Source: Comamonadaceae bacterium (GTDB lineage Bacteria > Pseudomonadota > Gammaproteobacteria > Burkholderiales > Burkholderiaceae_C). From it: 10,085 nucleotides of DNA. Below are positions 1-7,052 of the stretch, piece after piece; positions within the stretch are counted from its first letter, which is position 1, and the number at the start of each line of letters is the position of its first letter. The stretch lies in assembly GCA_947463845.1 (NCBI GenBank), contig CANHUM010000033.1, forward strand, positions 1-10,085, in the 5' to 3' direction. The notes beneath the pieces are model-generated. The model was not told where the DNA came from and did no database searches. It saw only the letters and a program-made list of their open reading frames with translations. The position numbers were made by a program, and so were the translations under genes.

Positions 1-638
1 CCCAAGCAAGCCAGGGCCGCAGCGCCCGCTCCTGAGGTGACCAACTTGATTTTTTTCGGATCTTTGCCCACGACCTTCAAGCCGTTCAAAATCGCCGCGC
101 CCACCACGATGGCCGTGCCGTGCTGGTCATCGTGGAACACCGGGATCTTCATGCGCTCGCGCAGCTTGCGCTCGATGTAAAAGCAATCGGGGGCTTTGAT
201 GTCTTCGAGGTTGATGCCGCCAAATGTCGGCTCCAGCGAGGCGATGATCTCGACCAGCTTGTCAGGGTCTTTCTCGTTGATTTCGATGTCAAACACATCG
301 ATGCCGGAGAACTTCTTGAACAGAACGCCCTTGCCTTCCATGACCGGCTTGCTGGCCAGCGGGCCGATGTCACCCAAACCCAGCACAGCCGTGCCATTGG
401 TCACCACGCCCACCAGGTTGCCCCGGCTGGTGTACTTGAAGGCGTTGGCTGGGTCCTTGACGATCTCTTCGCAGGGCGCAGCCACGCCTGGCGAGTAAGC
501 CAGCGCCAAATCATGTTGGTTGACGAGCTGCTTGGTGGGGGCGATGGCCACTTTGCCAGGCGTTGGAAACTCGTGGTATTCAAGCGCCGCTTTGCGCAAC
601 TGTGCGCGTTTTTCTTCGGCCTTCACCTTGTTGGTCAT
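1..638 (-). CDS. maeB: NADP-dependent malic enzyme, MaeB type (N-terminal part, cut by left edge)
   Basis: Malic enzyme oxidatively decarboxylates malate to pyruvate, making NADPH in the cytoplasm. The 212 residues in the window cover the malic N-domain and the start of the NAD(P)-binding domain. Visible landmarks are [13 protein letters not shown] (about 47-59), [10 protein letters not shown] (94-103) with the likely catalytic Lys97, NLEDI (143-147) and FHDDQHGTA (168-176) with the acidic metal ligands, and the Rossmann loop SGAGAAA at about 202-208. The frame is open to base 1, so the C-terminus, including the phosphotransacetylase-like domain usual in MaeB, lies outside the window. The start at 636-638 is chosen because GGAG lies 5 nt upstream and the N-terminus then matches the family. 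A second in-frame ATG at 690-692 would add 18 residues but has no good ribosome binding site and follows closely on an in-frame stop. Identification is confident; cofactor preference is inferred from the family. Confidence 0.95.
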   Translation of the reverse strand, partial: MTNKVKAEEKRAQLRKAALEYHEFPTPGKVAIAPTKQLVNQHDLALAYSPGVAAPCEEIVKDPANAFKYTSRGNLVGVVTNGTAVLGLGDIGPLASKPVMEGKGVLFKKFSGIDVFDIEINEKDPDKLVEIIASLEPTFGGINLEDIKAPDCFYIERKLRERMKIPVFHDDQHGTAIVVGAAILNGLKVVGKDPKKIKLVTSGAGAAALACL

Positions 639-663
639 GTTTGCTCCGTTGTAAGGATTTTCT

Positions 664-686
664 GGAGGCTGCAGGGTTCTGCCTCC
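664..686 (-). other. Inverted repeat in the maeB leader
   Basis: GGAGGC (664-669) and GCCTCC (681-686) form a 6-bp perfect stem with an 11-nt loop. It lies within the predicted maeB transcript, ending about 25 nt before the start codon. An alternative pairing inside it (GCAG/CTGC with a bulge) is also possible. There is no U-run, so it does not look like a terminator. A role in mRNA stability or translation is possible but not shown. Confidence 0.35.
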
Positions 687-737
687 ATCCATGGCGTTCT
701 TTCACTCAGATAGACGTGTCAAATCGCTGATCATTTC

Positions 738-766
738 ATTTTAGGCGCGGTATTGGCCTGTTGAGA
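738..766 (-). promoter_or_regulatory. Candidate sigma-70 promoter of maeB
   Basis: Read on the minus strand, a TAAAAT hexamer (743-738) is preceded, with a 17-nt spacer, by TCTCAA (766-761), a weak -35 match. Transcription would start near 730 and leave a leader of roughly 90 nt before the maeB start. A perfect TTGACA also occurs on the minus strand at 722-717, but the hexamer 17 nt downstream (GAACGC) is a poor -10. Both are pattern matches only. Confidence 0.4.
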
Positions 767-767
767 C

Positions 768-783
768 TGCGTAAATTTGCGTA
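768..783. repeat. Tandem TGCGTA direct repeat upstream of maeB
   Basis: TGCGTA occurs at 768-773 and again at 778-783, exactly 10 bp apart, enclosing the AT-rich core AAATTT. One helical turn of spacing places both copies on the same DNA face. The pair sits just upstream of the candidate maeB -35 region, where an activator could bind. The function is inferred from position; no regulator is identified. Confidence 0.4.
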
Positions 784-825
784 GCAAGTGAGTTGGCTTT
801 TGACTTTTTTGCACAAATGGCACTC

Positions 826-1419
826 TCACCGACCATAGCGCCAGGCTTGGCGCTGTAAGGCTTGCGCGATGCCGATGGATCGGGGGCCCGGGATCACTTC
901 AAACGGATCGCCGGCCTGGAGCTGACCTGGCCGGTCCACCGCCAAGTAAAAACCGCAACGCCCGCTCACCACCATGTCCTTGGCCGCCTGGGGATAACCC
1001 ATGATGGCGGTGAACTTACCGCAAGGCTCGCGCGGCTGGGTCACACGCAACAACACCTGGCCAAAATCCAGGCAGTCACCGACATAGATGTCGTTTTCTA
1101 GAACGCCCATCAAACTCAGGTTTTCACCCAAAAAACCCGGGGGCAGCGTTTCCTCGAACAAGGTCACGGCATGCATCTGACGCCTTGACTGCCACCAGGA
1201 CAAATGCTCAAACGGCAAGGCATAAACCGCCTTGCTCAAACCACCATGGACCGACAGATCGGCCTGCTCATCCCCCACCAGACCCAGGGTACCCACCTCG
1301 ACTGGACCGGACACGGCAGTCTTGCCAATGCCCGACATCAGCTTGCGTCCTGCGACCTGCAGCGGACGCAAGCGGCCCATCTGGACAGCGTGCAAGCGCC
1401 CCGTGGCGTGCTGGTGCAT
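826..1419 (-). CDS. MOSC domain-containing protein (YiiM-like)
   Basis: This 197-residue protein consists almost entirely of one MOSC domain, the fold shared with the molybdenum cofactor sulfurase C-terminus. Landmarks are SGIGKTAVSGPV (29-40), GDEQADLSVHGG (49-60) and the conserved cysteine in REPCGKF (Cys133), which in this superfamily is placed to handle sulfur or the cofactor. YiiM relatives take part in reduction of N-hydroxylated compounds, so a molybdoenzyme-related role is plausible; the actual substrate is unknown. There is no signal peptide, so it is probably cytoplasmic. It is the last gene of the operon. Its ATG lies 7 nt after the pepP stop and its likely Shine-Dalgarno (GAGG, 11 nt upstream) is inside the pepP 3' end, so translation is probably coupled. 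No clear Rho-independent terminator follows it. The family call is confident; the function is not. Confidence 0.88.
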   Translation of the reverse strand: MHQHATGRLHAVQMGRLRPLQVAGRKLMSGIGKTAVSGPVEVGTLGLVGDEQADLSVHGGLSKAVYALPFEHLSWWQSRRQMHAVTLFEETLPPGFLGENLSLMGVLENDIYVGDCLDFGQVLLRVTQPREPCGKFTAIMGYPQAAKDMVVSGRCGFYLAVDRPGQLQAGDPFEVIPGPRSIGIAQALQRQAWRYGR

Positions 1420-1426
1420 GGGCCAC

Positions 1427-2815
1427 TCAGCCTCGCATCAAGGCTTCAATCTCGTCGGCCTTGACGGGTACACCACGCGTGATCAGCTCGCAGCCCGTGG
1501 CGGTCACGATGGCGTCGTCTTCGATGCGGATGCCGATGTTGTGGAAGGGCTCGGGCACGCCGGGGGCAGGGCGCACATACAGGCCAGGCTCGATGGTCAG
1601 CACCATGCCCGGCTGCAGGATGCGGCTGGGACGGTCCTTGATGGTCTCACCACTCAGCGGGTCTTTGCGTTCGCTGACCTGGCCCACCTGAGAGGGCTCG
1701 ACATAGCTGCCGCAGTCGTGCACATCCATGCCGAGCCAGTGGCCCGTGCGGTGCATGTAGAACTGGAAATAGCTGCGGTTGGTGATCACGTCTTGCGCGT
1801 TGCCGACCTTGTTCTTGTCAAGGAGCCCGACATCGAGCAGGCCCTGGGCCAGCACCGCCACCGTGGCCTCATGCGGATCAACAAACCGGGCGCCGGCCTT
1901 GGTGGCGGCCACTGCCGCGTCTTGCGAAGCCAGCACCAGGTCGTACAAAAGGCGTTGCGGTCCGGTGAATTGCCCATTGGCCGGGAAGGTGCGGGTGATG
2001 TCGCTGGCGTAGCCGTCGAGCTCGCAACCTGCATCGATCAGCACCAAGTCGCCGTCTTTGATCAAGGCCGTGTCGGCACGGTAGTGCAGCACACAGGCGT
2101 TGGCACCGCCCGCCACGATGGAGCCATAAGCCGGGTACTGCGAGCCGCTTTGACGAAATTCGTGCAGCAACTCGGCGTCCAGGTGGTATTCACGCACTGC
2201 TTGCCCCGAACGCAACATGGCCGCGCTGCGCTGCATGGCGCGGATGTGGGCACGGGCGCTGATGGCACTGGCGCGGCGCATGATGTCCTGCTCGTGCGCA
2301 TCTTTCACCAAACGCATCTCGTCAAGCAGGCTGCACAGGTCACGTTGCTGCTCGGGACACAGCGCACCGTAGCGCACGCGCGCGCGCACCGACTGCATCC
2401 AGCCGTTGACCAGGCTTTCCAGACCCGTGTGGATGGCAAACGGGTACCAGACAGTGATGCGGTTTTCGAGCAACTTGGGCATGTGCGCAGGCATCTCGCC
2501 AATCGGCAAAGCCCGGTCCACGCCCAAAGCGGCAGGTGCGGCCTCAGGCCCCAAGCGAATACCATCCCAAATTTCTCGTTCCAGGTCTTTGGGCTGGCAA
2601 AACAGCGTGGCTTCCCCCTCGGCCGTGATCACCAGACTCGCGTGGGGCTCGGTGAACCCGGTCAGGTAATAAAAGTAACTGTCGTGCCGGTACAGGTAAT
2701 CGCTGTCGCGGTTACGCTGGCGCTCGGGCGCGGTAGGGATGATGGCAATGCCGCCAGCGCCCAGTTGGGCGGCGATGCGGGCGCGGCGTTGGGCGTAGAT
2801 CGTTGGGGTGGTCAT
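1427..2815 (-). CDS. pepP: Xaa-Pro aminopeptidase (aminopeptidase P)
   Basis: Aminopeptidase P removes the N-terminal residue from peptides whose second residue is proline, using a dinuclear manganese centre. The 462-residue protein has the aminopeptidase P N-terminal domain (about 5-140) and a C-terminal pita-bread M24 domain. All five expected metal ligands are present: Asp261 and Asp272 (LIDAGCELDGYASDITRTF), His359 (MHRTGHWLGMD), Glu409 (LTIEPGLY) and Glu432 (GIRIEDD). His355 and His366 match other conserved active-site histidines. About 20 extra residues (roughly 371-392) lie between the His and first Glu ligands compared with E. coli PepP as I recall it. The gene overlaps the upstream nucleotidyltransferase by 4 nt (ATGA). 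No purine-rich Shine-Dalgarno precedes its ATG, so it probably relies on translational coupling. Cytoplasmic; function confident. Confidence 0.95.
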   Translation of the reverse strand: MTTPTIYAQRRARIAAQLGAGGIAIIPTAPERQRNRDSDYLYRHDSYFYYLTGFTEPHASLVITAEGEATLFCQPKDLEREIWDGIRLGPEAAPAALGVDRALPIGEMPAHMPKLLENRITVWYPFAIHTGLESLVNGWMQSVRARVRYGALCPEQQRDLCSLLDEMRLVKDAHEQDIMRRASAISARAHIRAMQRSAAMLRSGQAVREYHLDAELLHEFRQSGSQYPAYGSIVAGGANACVLHYRADTALIKDGDLVLIDAGCELDGYASDITRTFPANGQFTGPQRLLYDLVLASQDAAVAATKAGARFVDPHEATVAVLAQGLLDVGLLDKNKVGNAQDVITNRSYFQFYMHRTGHWLGMDVHDCGSYVEPSQVGQVSERKDPLSGETIKDRPSRILQPGMVLTIEPGLYVRPAPGVPEPFHNIGIRIEDDAIVTATGCELITRGVPVKADEIEALMRG

Positions 2816-3606
2816 GGGGGCATTCTAGGGAGATCGCCGTTGAGCTGCGCCAGCCGTTCAGGCGTACCCACATCGGTCCAGTCCCCCGCGTACACCTCGC
2901 CGGACACCAGACCGCGGTCCATCGCTGCGCGCAGCAATGGCGCGAGCGCCAGCGCCACGCCATCGGGGTTGCCGGGGGGCAGGCCGCAATCGGCAAAAAA
3001 GTCCTGCTTGTACAGCGCCATGGTGCTGAAGGTGTAGGCGCAGCTTGGGGCACCTTTGGGCAAGTTGAGCACCTCACCCGAAGCCGACAGGCCAAAGTCA
3101 CCGCCTGGATTGTGGGCGGGATTGGGCACCAGCCAGAGGTGGGCCAGTGCGGGGCTGGCTGCAAAGCGTTGCAGGGTCTGATCGCTGAACACAAAATCCG
3201 GCGCAAACACGTCGCCCGCCACCACCCAGAACACCTCGGCCAATTGGGGCAAGGCCCGCACGATGCCGCCCGCGGTCTCCAGCGCTCGGCCAAAATCCTG
3301 GCCTTCGTGCGTATAACGGATGTGCACCTCGGGCAAGCCGGGCCAACTGATCTGATCGCCAAACTGTGCCGGAATCTGCTCGCCCAACCATGCGGTATTG
3401 ACCAATTGGCGCACAAAGCCGCCCCGGGCCAAAGCCTGCATGGGCCACTGCATCAGCGGCTGTCCGCGCACGCGCAGCAAGGGCTTGGGGGTCTGGTCGG
3501 TCAATGGGCGCATGCGCTCGCCACGCCCGGCGGCCAGAACCATGGCTTGGGCTGGAGGCTCGGGGCTGATCCGGGTGGACAAAGTTTGAGCAAATGAAAT
3601 CGGCAT
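2812..3606 (-). CDS. MurU-like nucleotidyltransferase (N-acetylmuramate-1-phosphate uridylyltransferase family)
   Basis: This 264-residue sugar-phosphate nucleotidyltransferase carries the signature LAAGRGERMRPLTD (24-37) followed by TPKPLL, the ETAGGI motif (110-115), GDVF with the metal-binding Asp132, and a C-terminal SGEVYAGDWTDVGTPERL block (236-252). These match MurU of pseudomonads, which makes UDP-MurNAc from MurNAc-1-phosphate and UTP in peptidoglycan recycling. The core would begin near residue 22 (second ATG at 3541-3543). The longer start at 3604-3606 adds about 20 residues, and neither start has a strong ribosome binding site, so the N-terminus is uncertain. It is the first gene of a three-gene operon with pepP and the MOSC gene. 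The kinase AmgK, the usual partner of MurU, is not in the window. Glucose-1-phosphate or mannose-1-phosphate remain possible substrates. Confidence 0.85.
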   Translation of the reverse strand: MPISFAQTLSTRISPEPPAQAMVLAAGRGERMRPLTDQTPKPLLRVRGQPLMQWPMQALARGGFVRQLVNTAWLGEQIPAQFGDQISWPGLPEVHIRYTHEGQDFGRALETAGGIVRALPQLAEVFWVVAGDVFAPDFVFSDQTLQRFAASPALAHLWLVPNPAHNPGGDFGLSASGEVLNLPKGAPSCAYTFSTMALYKQDFFADCGLPPGNPDGVALALAPLLRAAMDRGLVSGEVYAGDWTDVGTPERLAQLNGDLPRMPP

Positions 3607-3729
3607 CCCCGGATGTTGCCACGGCTGAAAGCGCCCACCGGAGAGCCAAGGGCAAATTCATCACCTTAAACTTGGACGTGCAGGCTTGGCTCAAGGCCTG
3701 TGCTGGTCCGAACCCAAGGAGACAGACCC
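3607..3729. promoter_or_regulatory. Divergent intergenic region between the murU-like operon and the Rieske oxygenase gene
   Basis: These 123 bp separate two diverging transcription units and must hold both promoters if neither is read from further away. On the plus strand AAGGAGA (3715-3721) is a strong Shine-Dalgarno that fixes the oxygenase start at 3730. An AT-rich patch around 3654-3674 is the best place for a -10 element, but no convincing -35/-10 pair is visible on either strand, and no clear operator dyad was seen. Confidence 0.4.
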
Positions 3730-4824
3730 ATGACACGCCCGCACATCAGCGTCATCGCTGCCGCGCAAAACGCTTCAAAGCGCCTGGCCGATCGCGACAC
3801 GCCTTTTGTCATGAACGACTGGTACGTGGCCGCCTTTGGCGAGGAAATCAAGGACAAATTGCTGGCCCGAACCCTGCTGGGCCGTCGCCTGGTGTTTTAC
3901 CGCGCCAGCGACGGCCGTGTCGTGGCGCTGGAAGACCGCTGCCCACACCGCTCCATGCCGCTGTCGGCCGGCACGCTGGAGCAGGACACCATCGTGTGCG
4001 GCTACCACGGCTTTCGTTTCAACACAGAGGGCGATTGCATCGAGGTTCCGTCGCAGGCAAGCTGCCCCAAGAACATCGGCACCAAGGCCTACCGCACACA
4101 CGAGCGTGGCGCGGTGGTCTGGATCTGGATGGGCGAAGCCGAACAGGCTGATCTGTCCAAATTACCACCACAAGACTGGATGGCAGACCCTGCATGGGAG
4201 CGCTCACAGGGCTATCTGGGTTTGCAAGCCAGTTACGTGCGCTTGCACGAAAACCTGCTGGACCTGACGCATTTGAGCTTTTTGCACGCCAAAAGCTTTG
4301 GCACGCCCGACTACGCCAAAGCCGCTTTTGAAACTGAAATCGGCGATGGGCAGTTTGCCCTGCTGCGCAATGTGGTGCCGACCACCTTGCCCCCGGTCTG
4401 GGGCATTCCGACGGGTTTGACAGACCCAGGCCAAGCCGCCAGGATCGTGCGCTCGGAATTTCGCAGCCTCGGTCTGCACGAGGTGTCGGTCACTTTTTAC
4501 GATTGCCACTTGACCGAAAACGCGCGCCCGCAATTCCGCATCCGGACCGCACACATGCCCACCCCTGAGACCGCCACCACCACGCACTATTTCATTGTGC
4601 ATGGGCGCGATTTTGCCCAAGGCGATGCGGCCACCACCCGCTTCATGCACGAGCAATTGTTTGTCGCCTTTCAGGAAGACGTCGACGGACTGGCCCTGCA
4701 AGAGCAAGCCCTGGCCAGCACCCCGGCAGAAGATTTGTACGAATTTTCGGTTGCCGCCGACGCCCCGGCGGTGGCCATGCGCCGCTATGTGTTGGCGCGG
4801 CAACAGAAAGAAACCCGGGCCTGA
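3730..4824 (+). CDS. Rieske non-heme iron oxygenase, alpha subunit (VanA-like)
   Basis: The 364-residue protein has an N-terminal Rieske [2Fe-2S] domain with CPHRSM (Cys71, His73) and CGYHGF (Cys90, His93). The C-terminal catalytic domain has the mononuclear iron motif ENLLDLTHLSFLH (Asp178, His181, His186). The acidic pair in FQEDVD (316-317) probably holds the third iron ligand. The layout matches vanillate O-demethylase oxygenase and related single-component-alpha oxygenases that demethylate or hydroxylate aromatic substrates. Such enzymes need electrons from a ferredoxin reductase such as VanB, and none is encoded nearby. The start at 3730 is chosen for the AAGGAGA 8 nt upstream; a GTG at 3700 would add ten residues but overlaps that site. 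About 27 residues precede the usual family start (NDWYVAAF). No terminator is evident before tkt. Family confident; substrate unknown, and I withhold the vanA symbol. Confidence 0.88.
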   Translation: MTRPHISVIAAAQNASKRLADRDTPFVMNDWYVAAFGEEIKDKLLARTLLGRRLVFYRASDGRVVALEDRCPHRSMPLSAGTLEQDTIVCGYHGFRFNTEGDCIEVPSQASCPKNIGTKAYRTHERGAVVWIWMGEAEQADLSKLPPQDWMADPAWERSQGYLGLQASYVRLHENLLDLTHLSFLHAKSFGTPDYAKAAFETEIGDGQFALLRNVVPTTLPPVWGIPTGLTDPGQAARIVRSEFRSLGLHEVSVTFYDCHLTENARPQFRIRTAHMPTPETATTTHYFIVHGRDFAQGDAATTRFMHEQLFVAFQEDVDGLALQEQALASTPAEDLYEFSVAADAPAVAMRRYVLARQQKETRA

Positions 4825-4843
4825 TGTGGCCCACTCTGGCTGG

Positions 4844-4863
4844 CATGCCGCAGCGGGGGCATG
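4844..4863 (+). other. Short inverted repeat after the Rieske oxygenase gene
   Basis: CATGCC (4844-4849) and GGCATG (4858-4863) form a 6-bp stem with an 8-nt loop, 20 nt after the oxygenase stop. No T-run follows, so it is not a canonical terminator and readthrough towards tkt is possible. Confidence 0.25.
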
Positions 4864-4877
4864 GGTCGGACAACCGC

Positions 4878-4883
4878 TAAAAT
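4878..4883 (+). promoter_or_regulatory. Candidate -10 element of the tkt promoter
   Basis: TAAAAT at 4878-4883, preceded by CCGC, resembles a sigma-70 -10 hexamer and lies 36 nt before the tkt start, giving a leader of about 30 nt. The region 16-18 bp upstream is G-rich and lacks a recognisable -35, so support is weak. The tkt Shine-Dalgarno GGAG is at 4908-4911, 8 nt before the ATG. Confidence 0.4.
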
Positions 4884-4919
4884 CTGGGGTTTACCAGAAT
4901 ACATCCCGGAGCTGCCCAC

Positions 4920-6950
4920 ATGGCAAACACACAGCACATGGCCAACGCCATCCGCGCCCTCGCAATGGACGCTGTTCAACAAGCCAACTCGGGCCATCCC
5001 GGCGCCCCCATGGGCATGGCCGACATGGCCGTGGCGCTGTGGGGCGATCATCTTCAACACAACCCCGCCAATCCACACTGGGCCAACCGTGACCGCTTTG
5101 TCTTGTCCAACGGTCACGGCTCGATGCTGATCTATTCGGTGCTGCACTTGACAGGCTACAAGCTGCCGATCGACGAACTCAAGAACTTCCGTCAGCTCCA
5201 CAGCAAAACTGCTGGCCACCCCGAAGTGGGCATCACCCCCGGCGTGGAAACCACCACCGGCCCGCTGGGCCAGGGCATCACCAACGCAGTGGGCATGGCG
5301 CTGGCCGAGAAGATGCTGGCGGCCGAATTCAACAAACCAGGCCACGCCATCGTCAACCACCACACCTATGTTTTCCTGGGTGACGGCTGCTTGATGGAAG
5401 GCATCAGCCACGAAGCGGTGGCCCTGGCTGGCGCCTGGAAGCTGAACAAACTGATCGCCCTGTACGACGACAACGGCATCTCGATCGACGGCAAAGTCGC
5501 CCCTTGGTTCATCGACAACACGCCCCAGCGCTTTGCTGCCTGCGGCTGGAACGTGATCGACGCCGTGGACGGCCACGACGCTGCGGCCGTGTCCAAAGCC
5601 ATTGCTGCAGCCAAGCACAGCGCCGACAAGCCCACCCTGATCGTCTGCAAGACCGCCATTGGCAAGGGCTCGCCCAACCGCGCGGGCACCGCCAAAGCCC
5701 ACGGCGAACCGCTGGGTGCTGAAGAAATCCAACTCACCCGCGCAGCCTTGGGCTGGACCGCCGAGCCCTTCAAGATTCCCAAAGCGGTCTACGCCGACTG
5801 GGACGCCAAGGCAACTGGCAAAGCCCGCGAAACGGCCTGGAACACCCAGTTTGCGGCCTACAAAGCCGCCTTCCCCGCCGAGGCCAAAGAGTTTGTGCGC
5901 CGCATGAAGGGTGACTTGCCCAAGAACTTCAACCAGGTGGCGTTTGACGCCGTGGTGTCGGCCCACACCAAGGGCGAGACCGTGGCCAGCCGCAAGGCCA
6001 GCCAGCTGGCCCTCGAAGCCTTCACCGCCGCCTTGCCCGAAATGCTGGGCGGCTCGGCCGACCTGACCGGCTCCAACCTGACCAACACCAAGAGCACTGC
6101 GGCCTTCCGCGTGGACCTGGCTGGCGACGTGGTCAAGACCGAAGACGGCCAAATCGGCCGCCACATCAACTACGGCGTGCGTGAATTCGGCATGGCCGCC
6201 ATCATGAACGGCGTGGCCCTGCACGGTGGCTACATCCCCTACGGCGGCACCTTCCTGACCTTCTCGGACTACTCGCGCAACGCCATCCGCATGGCCGCGC
6301 TGATGAAGCAACGCGTGATCCACGTGTTCACCCACGACTCCATTGGCTTGGGTGAAGATGGCCCGACCCACCAGTCGATCGAGCACGCGGCCAGCCTGCG
6401 CTTGATTCCCGGTTTGGACGTGTGGCGCCCTGCCGACACGGCCGAAACCACCGTGGCCTGGGCTGTGGCCCTGCAAAACGCCCACCGCCCCTCGGCCCTG
6501 TTGCTCAGCCGCCAAAACCTGGCGTACTCGCCCAAGAGGGATCTGGGTGACATCAGCCGTGGCGCTTATGTGCTGTCCGAGCCCGAGCACGTCGGCATCC
6601 AAAAGACCCACGGCGTGATCATCGCTACCGGCTCCGAAGTGCAACTGGCCCTGGCCGCACAAAAGCTGCTGGCCGAACGCAAGATCGGCGTGCGCGTAGT
6701 CTCCATGCCCAGCACCAACGTGTTTGACCGCCAGGACAGCGCATACAAGCAAAGCGTGGTGCCCGCAGGCTTGCCCCGTGTGGCGGTCGAGATGGGCTCC
6801 ACCGACGGCTGGTGGAAGTACGGCTGCGCTGCCGTGGTCGGCATCGACACCTACGGCGAATCGGCCCCAGCACCTGTGCTGTTCAAACACTTCGGCTTCA
6901 CCCCCGAAAACGTGGCCGACACGGTCCACGCTGCATTGCTCAAGGCCTGA
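4920..6950 (+). CDS. tkt: Transketolase
   Basis: Transketolase moves a two-carbon ketol unit between sugar phosphates using thiamine diphosphate and a divalent metal, in the non-oxidative pentose phosphate pathway and, where present, the Calvin cycle. The 676-residue protein is full length for the family. It shows [10 protein letters not shown] with His26, SNGHG with His66, the AGHP His100, the cofactor motif GDGCLMEG (154-161) with Asp155 and Glu160, DDNGISIDG with Asn185, His261 in AHGEPLG, the catalytic glutamate in VREFGM (Glu422), and the second transketolase signature [14 protein letters not shown] (478-491). The start has GGAG 8 nt upstream; a second ATG seven codons in is less likely. 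The GAPDH gene follows 102 bp later on the same strand, suggesting shared expression for central carbon metabolism. Whether this is the only transketolase or a Calvin-cycle paralogue cannot be told here. Confidence 0.97.
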   Translation: MANTQHMANAIRALAMDAVQQANSGHPGAPMGMADMAVALWGDHLQHNPANPHWANRDRFVLSNGHGSMLIYSVLHLTGYKLPIDELKNFRQLHSKTAGHPEVGITPGVETTTGPLGQGITNAVGMALAEKMLAAEFNKPGHAIVNHHTYVFLGDGCLMEGISHEAVALAGAWKLNKLIALYDDNGISIDGKVAPWFIDNTPQRFAACGWNVIDAVDGHDAAAVSKAIAAAKHSADKPTLIVCKTAIGKGSPNRAGTAKAHGEPLGAEEIQLTRAALGWTAEPFKIPKAVYADWDAKATGKARETAWNTQFAAYKAAFPAEAKEFVRRMKGDLPKNFNQVAFDAVVSAHTKGETVASRKASQLALEAFTAALPEMLGGSADLTGSNLTNTKSTAAFRVDLAGDVVKTEDGQIGRHINYGVREFGMAAIMNGVALHGGYIPYGGTFLTFSDYSRNAIRMAALMKQRVIHVFTHDSIGLGEDGPTHQSIEHAASLRLIPGLDVWRPADTAETTVAWAVALQNAHRPSALLLSRQNLAYSPKRDLGDISRGAYVLSEPEHVGIQKTHGVIIATGSEVQLALAAQKLLAERKIGVRVVSMPSTNVFDRQDSAYKQSVVPAGLPRVAVEMGSTDGWWKYGCAAVVGIDTYGESAPAPVLFKHFGFTPENVADTVHAALLKA

Positions 6951-6962
6951 CAAGGCGCACTG

Positions 6963-7012
6963 ACCGGCAAAGGGGATCAGGTTCTCGCAAGGGTCCTGGT
7001 TTCCAATCCGGT
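6963..7012 (+). other. Predicted RNA hairpin in the tkt-gap spacer
   Basis: On the plus strand GGGGATCAGG (6972-6981) can pair along its full length with CCTGGTTTCC (6995-7004), using seven Watson-Crick and three G-U pairs around a 13-nt loop. An outer helix ACCGG (6963-6967) with CCGGT (7008-7012) extends it past a small internal loop. Because of the G-U pairs the element is much better as plus-strand RNA than as minus-strand RNA. No U-run follows, so it is not an intrinsic terminator. It could be a processing or stability element, or a leader structure for gap. Seen by eye only, with no folding energy. Confidence 0.45.
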
Positions 7013-7052
7013 GACGTAACGGTTTAGTAACTTATCTTCCGAGGCTCTCACC

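Noticed and set aside
120-713. Plus-strand open frame over the maeB 5' part
   Set aside because: The minus strand here encodes an unmistakable malic enzyme N-domain. The plus-strand frame crosses the maeB start and promoter and shows no domain.
1232-3037. A 601-codon plus-strand open frame opposite pepP
   Set aside because: It runs through pepP and into the MurU-like gene on the other strand, has no convincing ribosome binding site and no recognisable domain. It is an antisense shadow of GC-rich coding DNA.
3700-3729. GTG at 3700 as start of the Rieske oxygenase
   Set aside because: The strong AAGGAGA site (3715-3721) lies inside that extension and is correctly spaced for the ATG at 3730.
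4785-6953. A very long (722-codon) open frame on the minus strand opposite transketolase
   Set aside because: The plus strand encodes a full-length transketolase with all catalytic motifs. The antisense frame is open because GC-biased codons avoid stops; its product is low-complexity Gly/His/Val-rich and matches no family I know.
7016-7031. CbbR/LysR-type operator (T-N11-A) before gap
   Set aside because: A T-N11-A arrangement can be found, but the arms are direct rather than inverted, and such a short pattern is common by chance. No cbb genes are visible.
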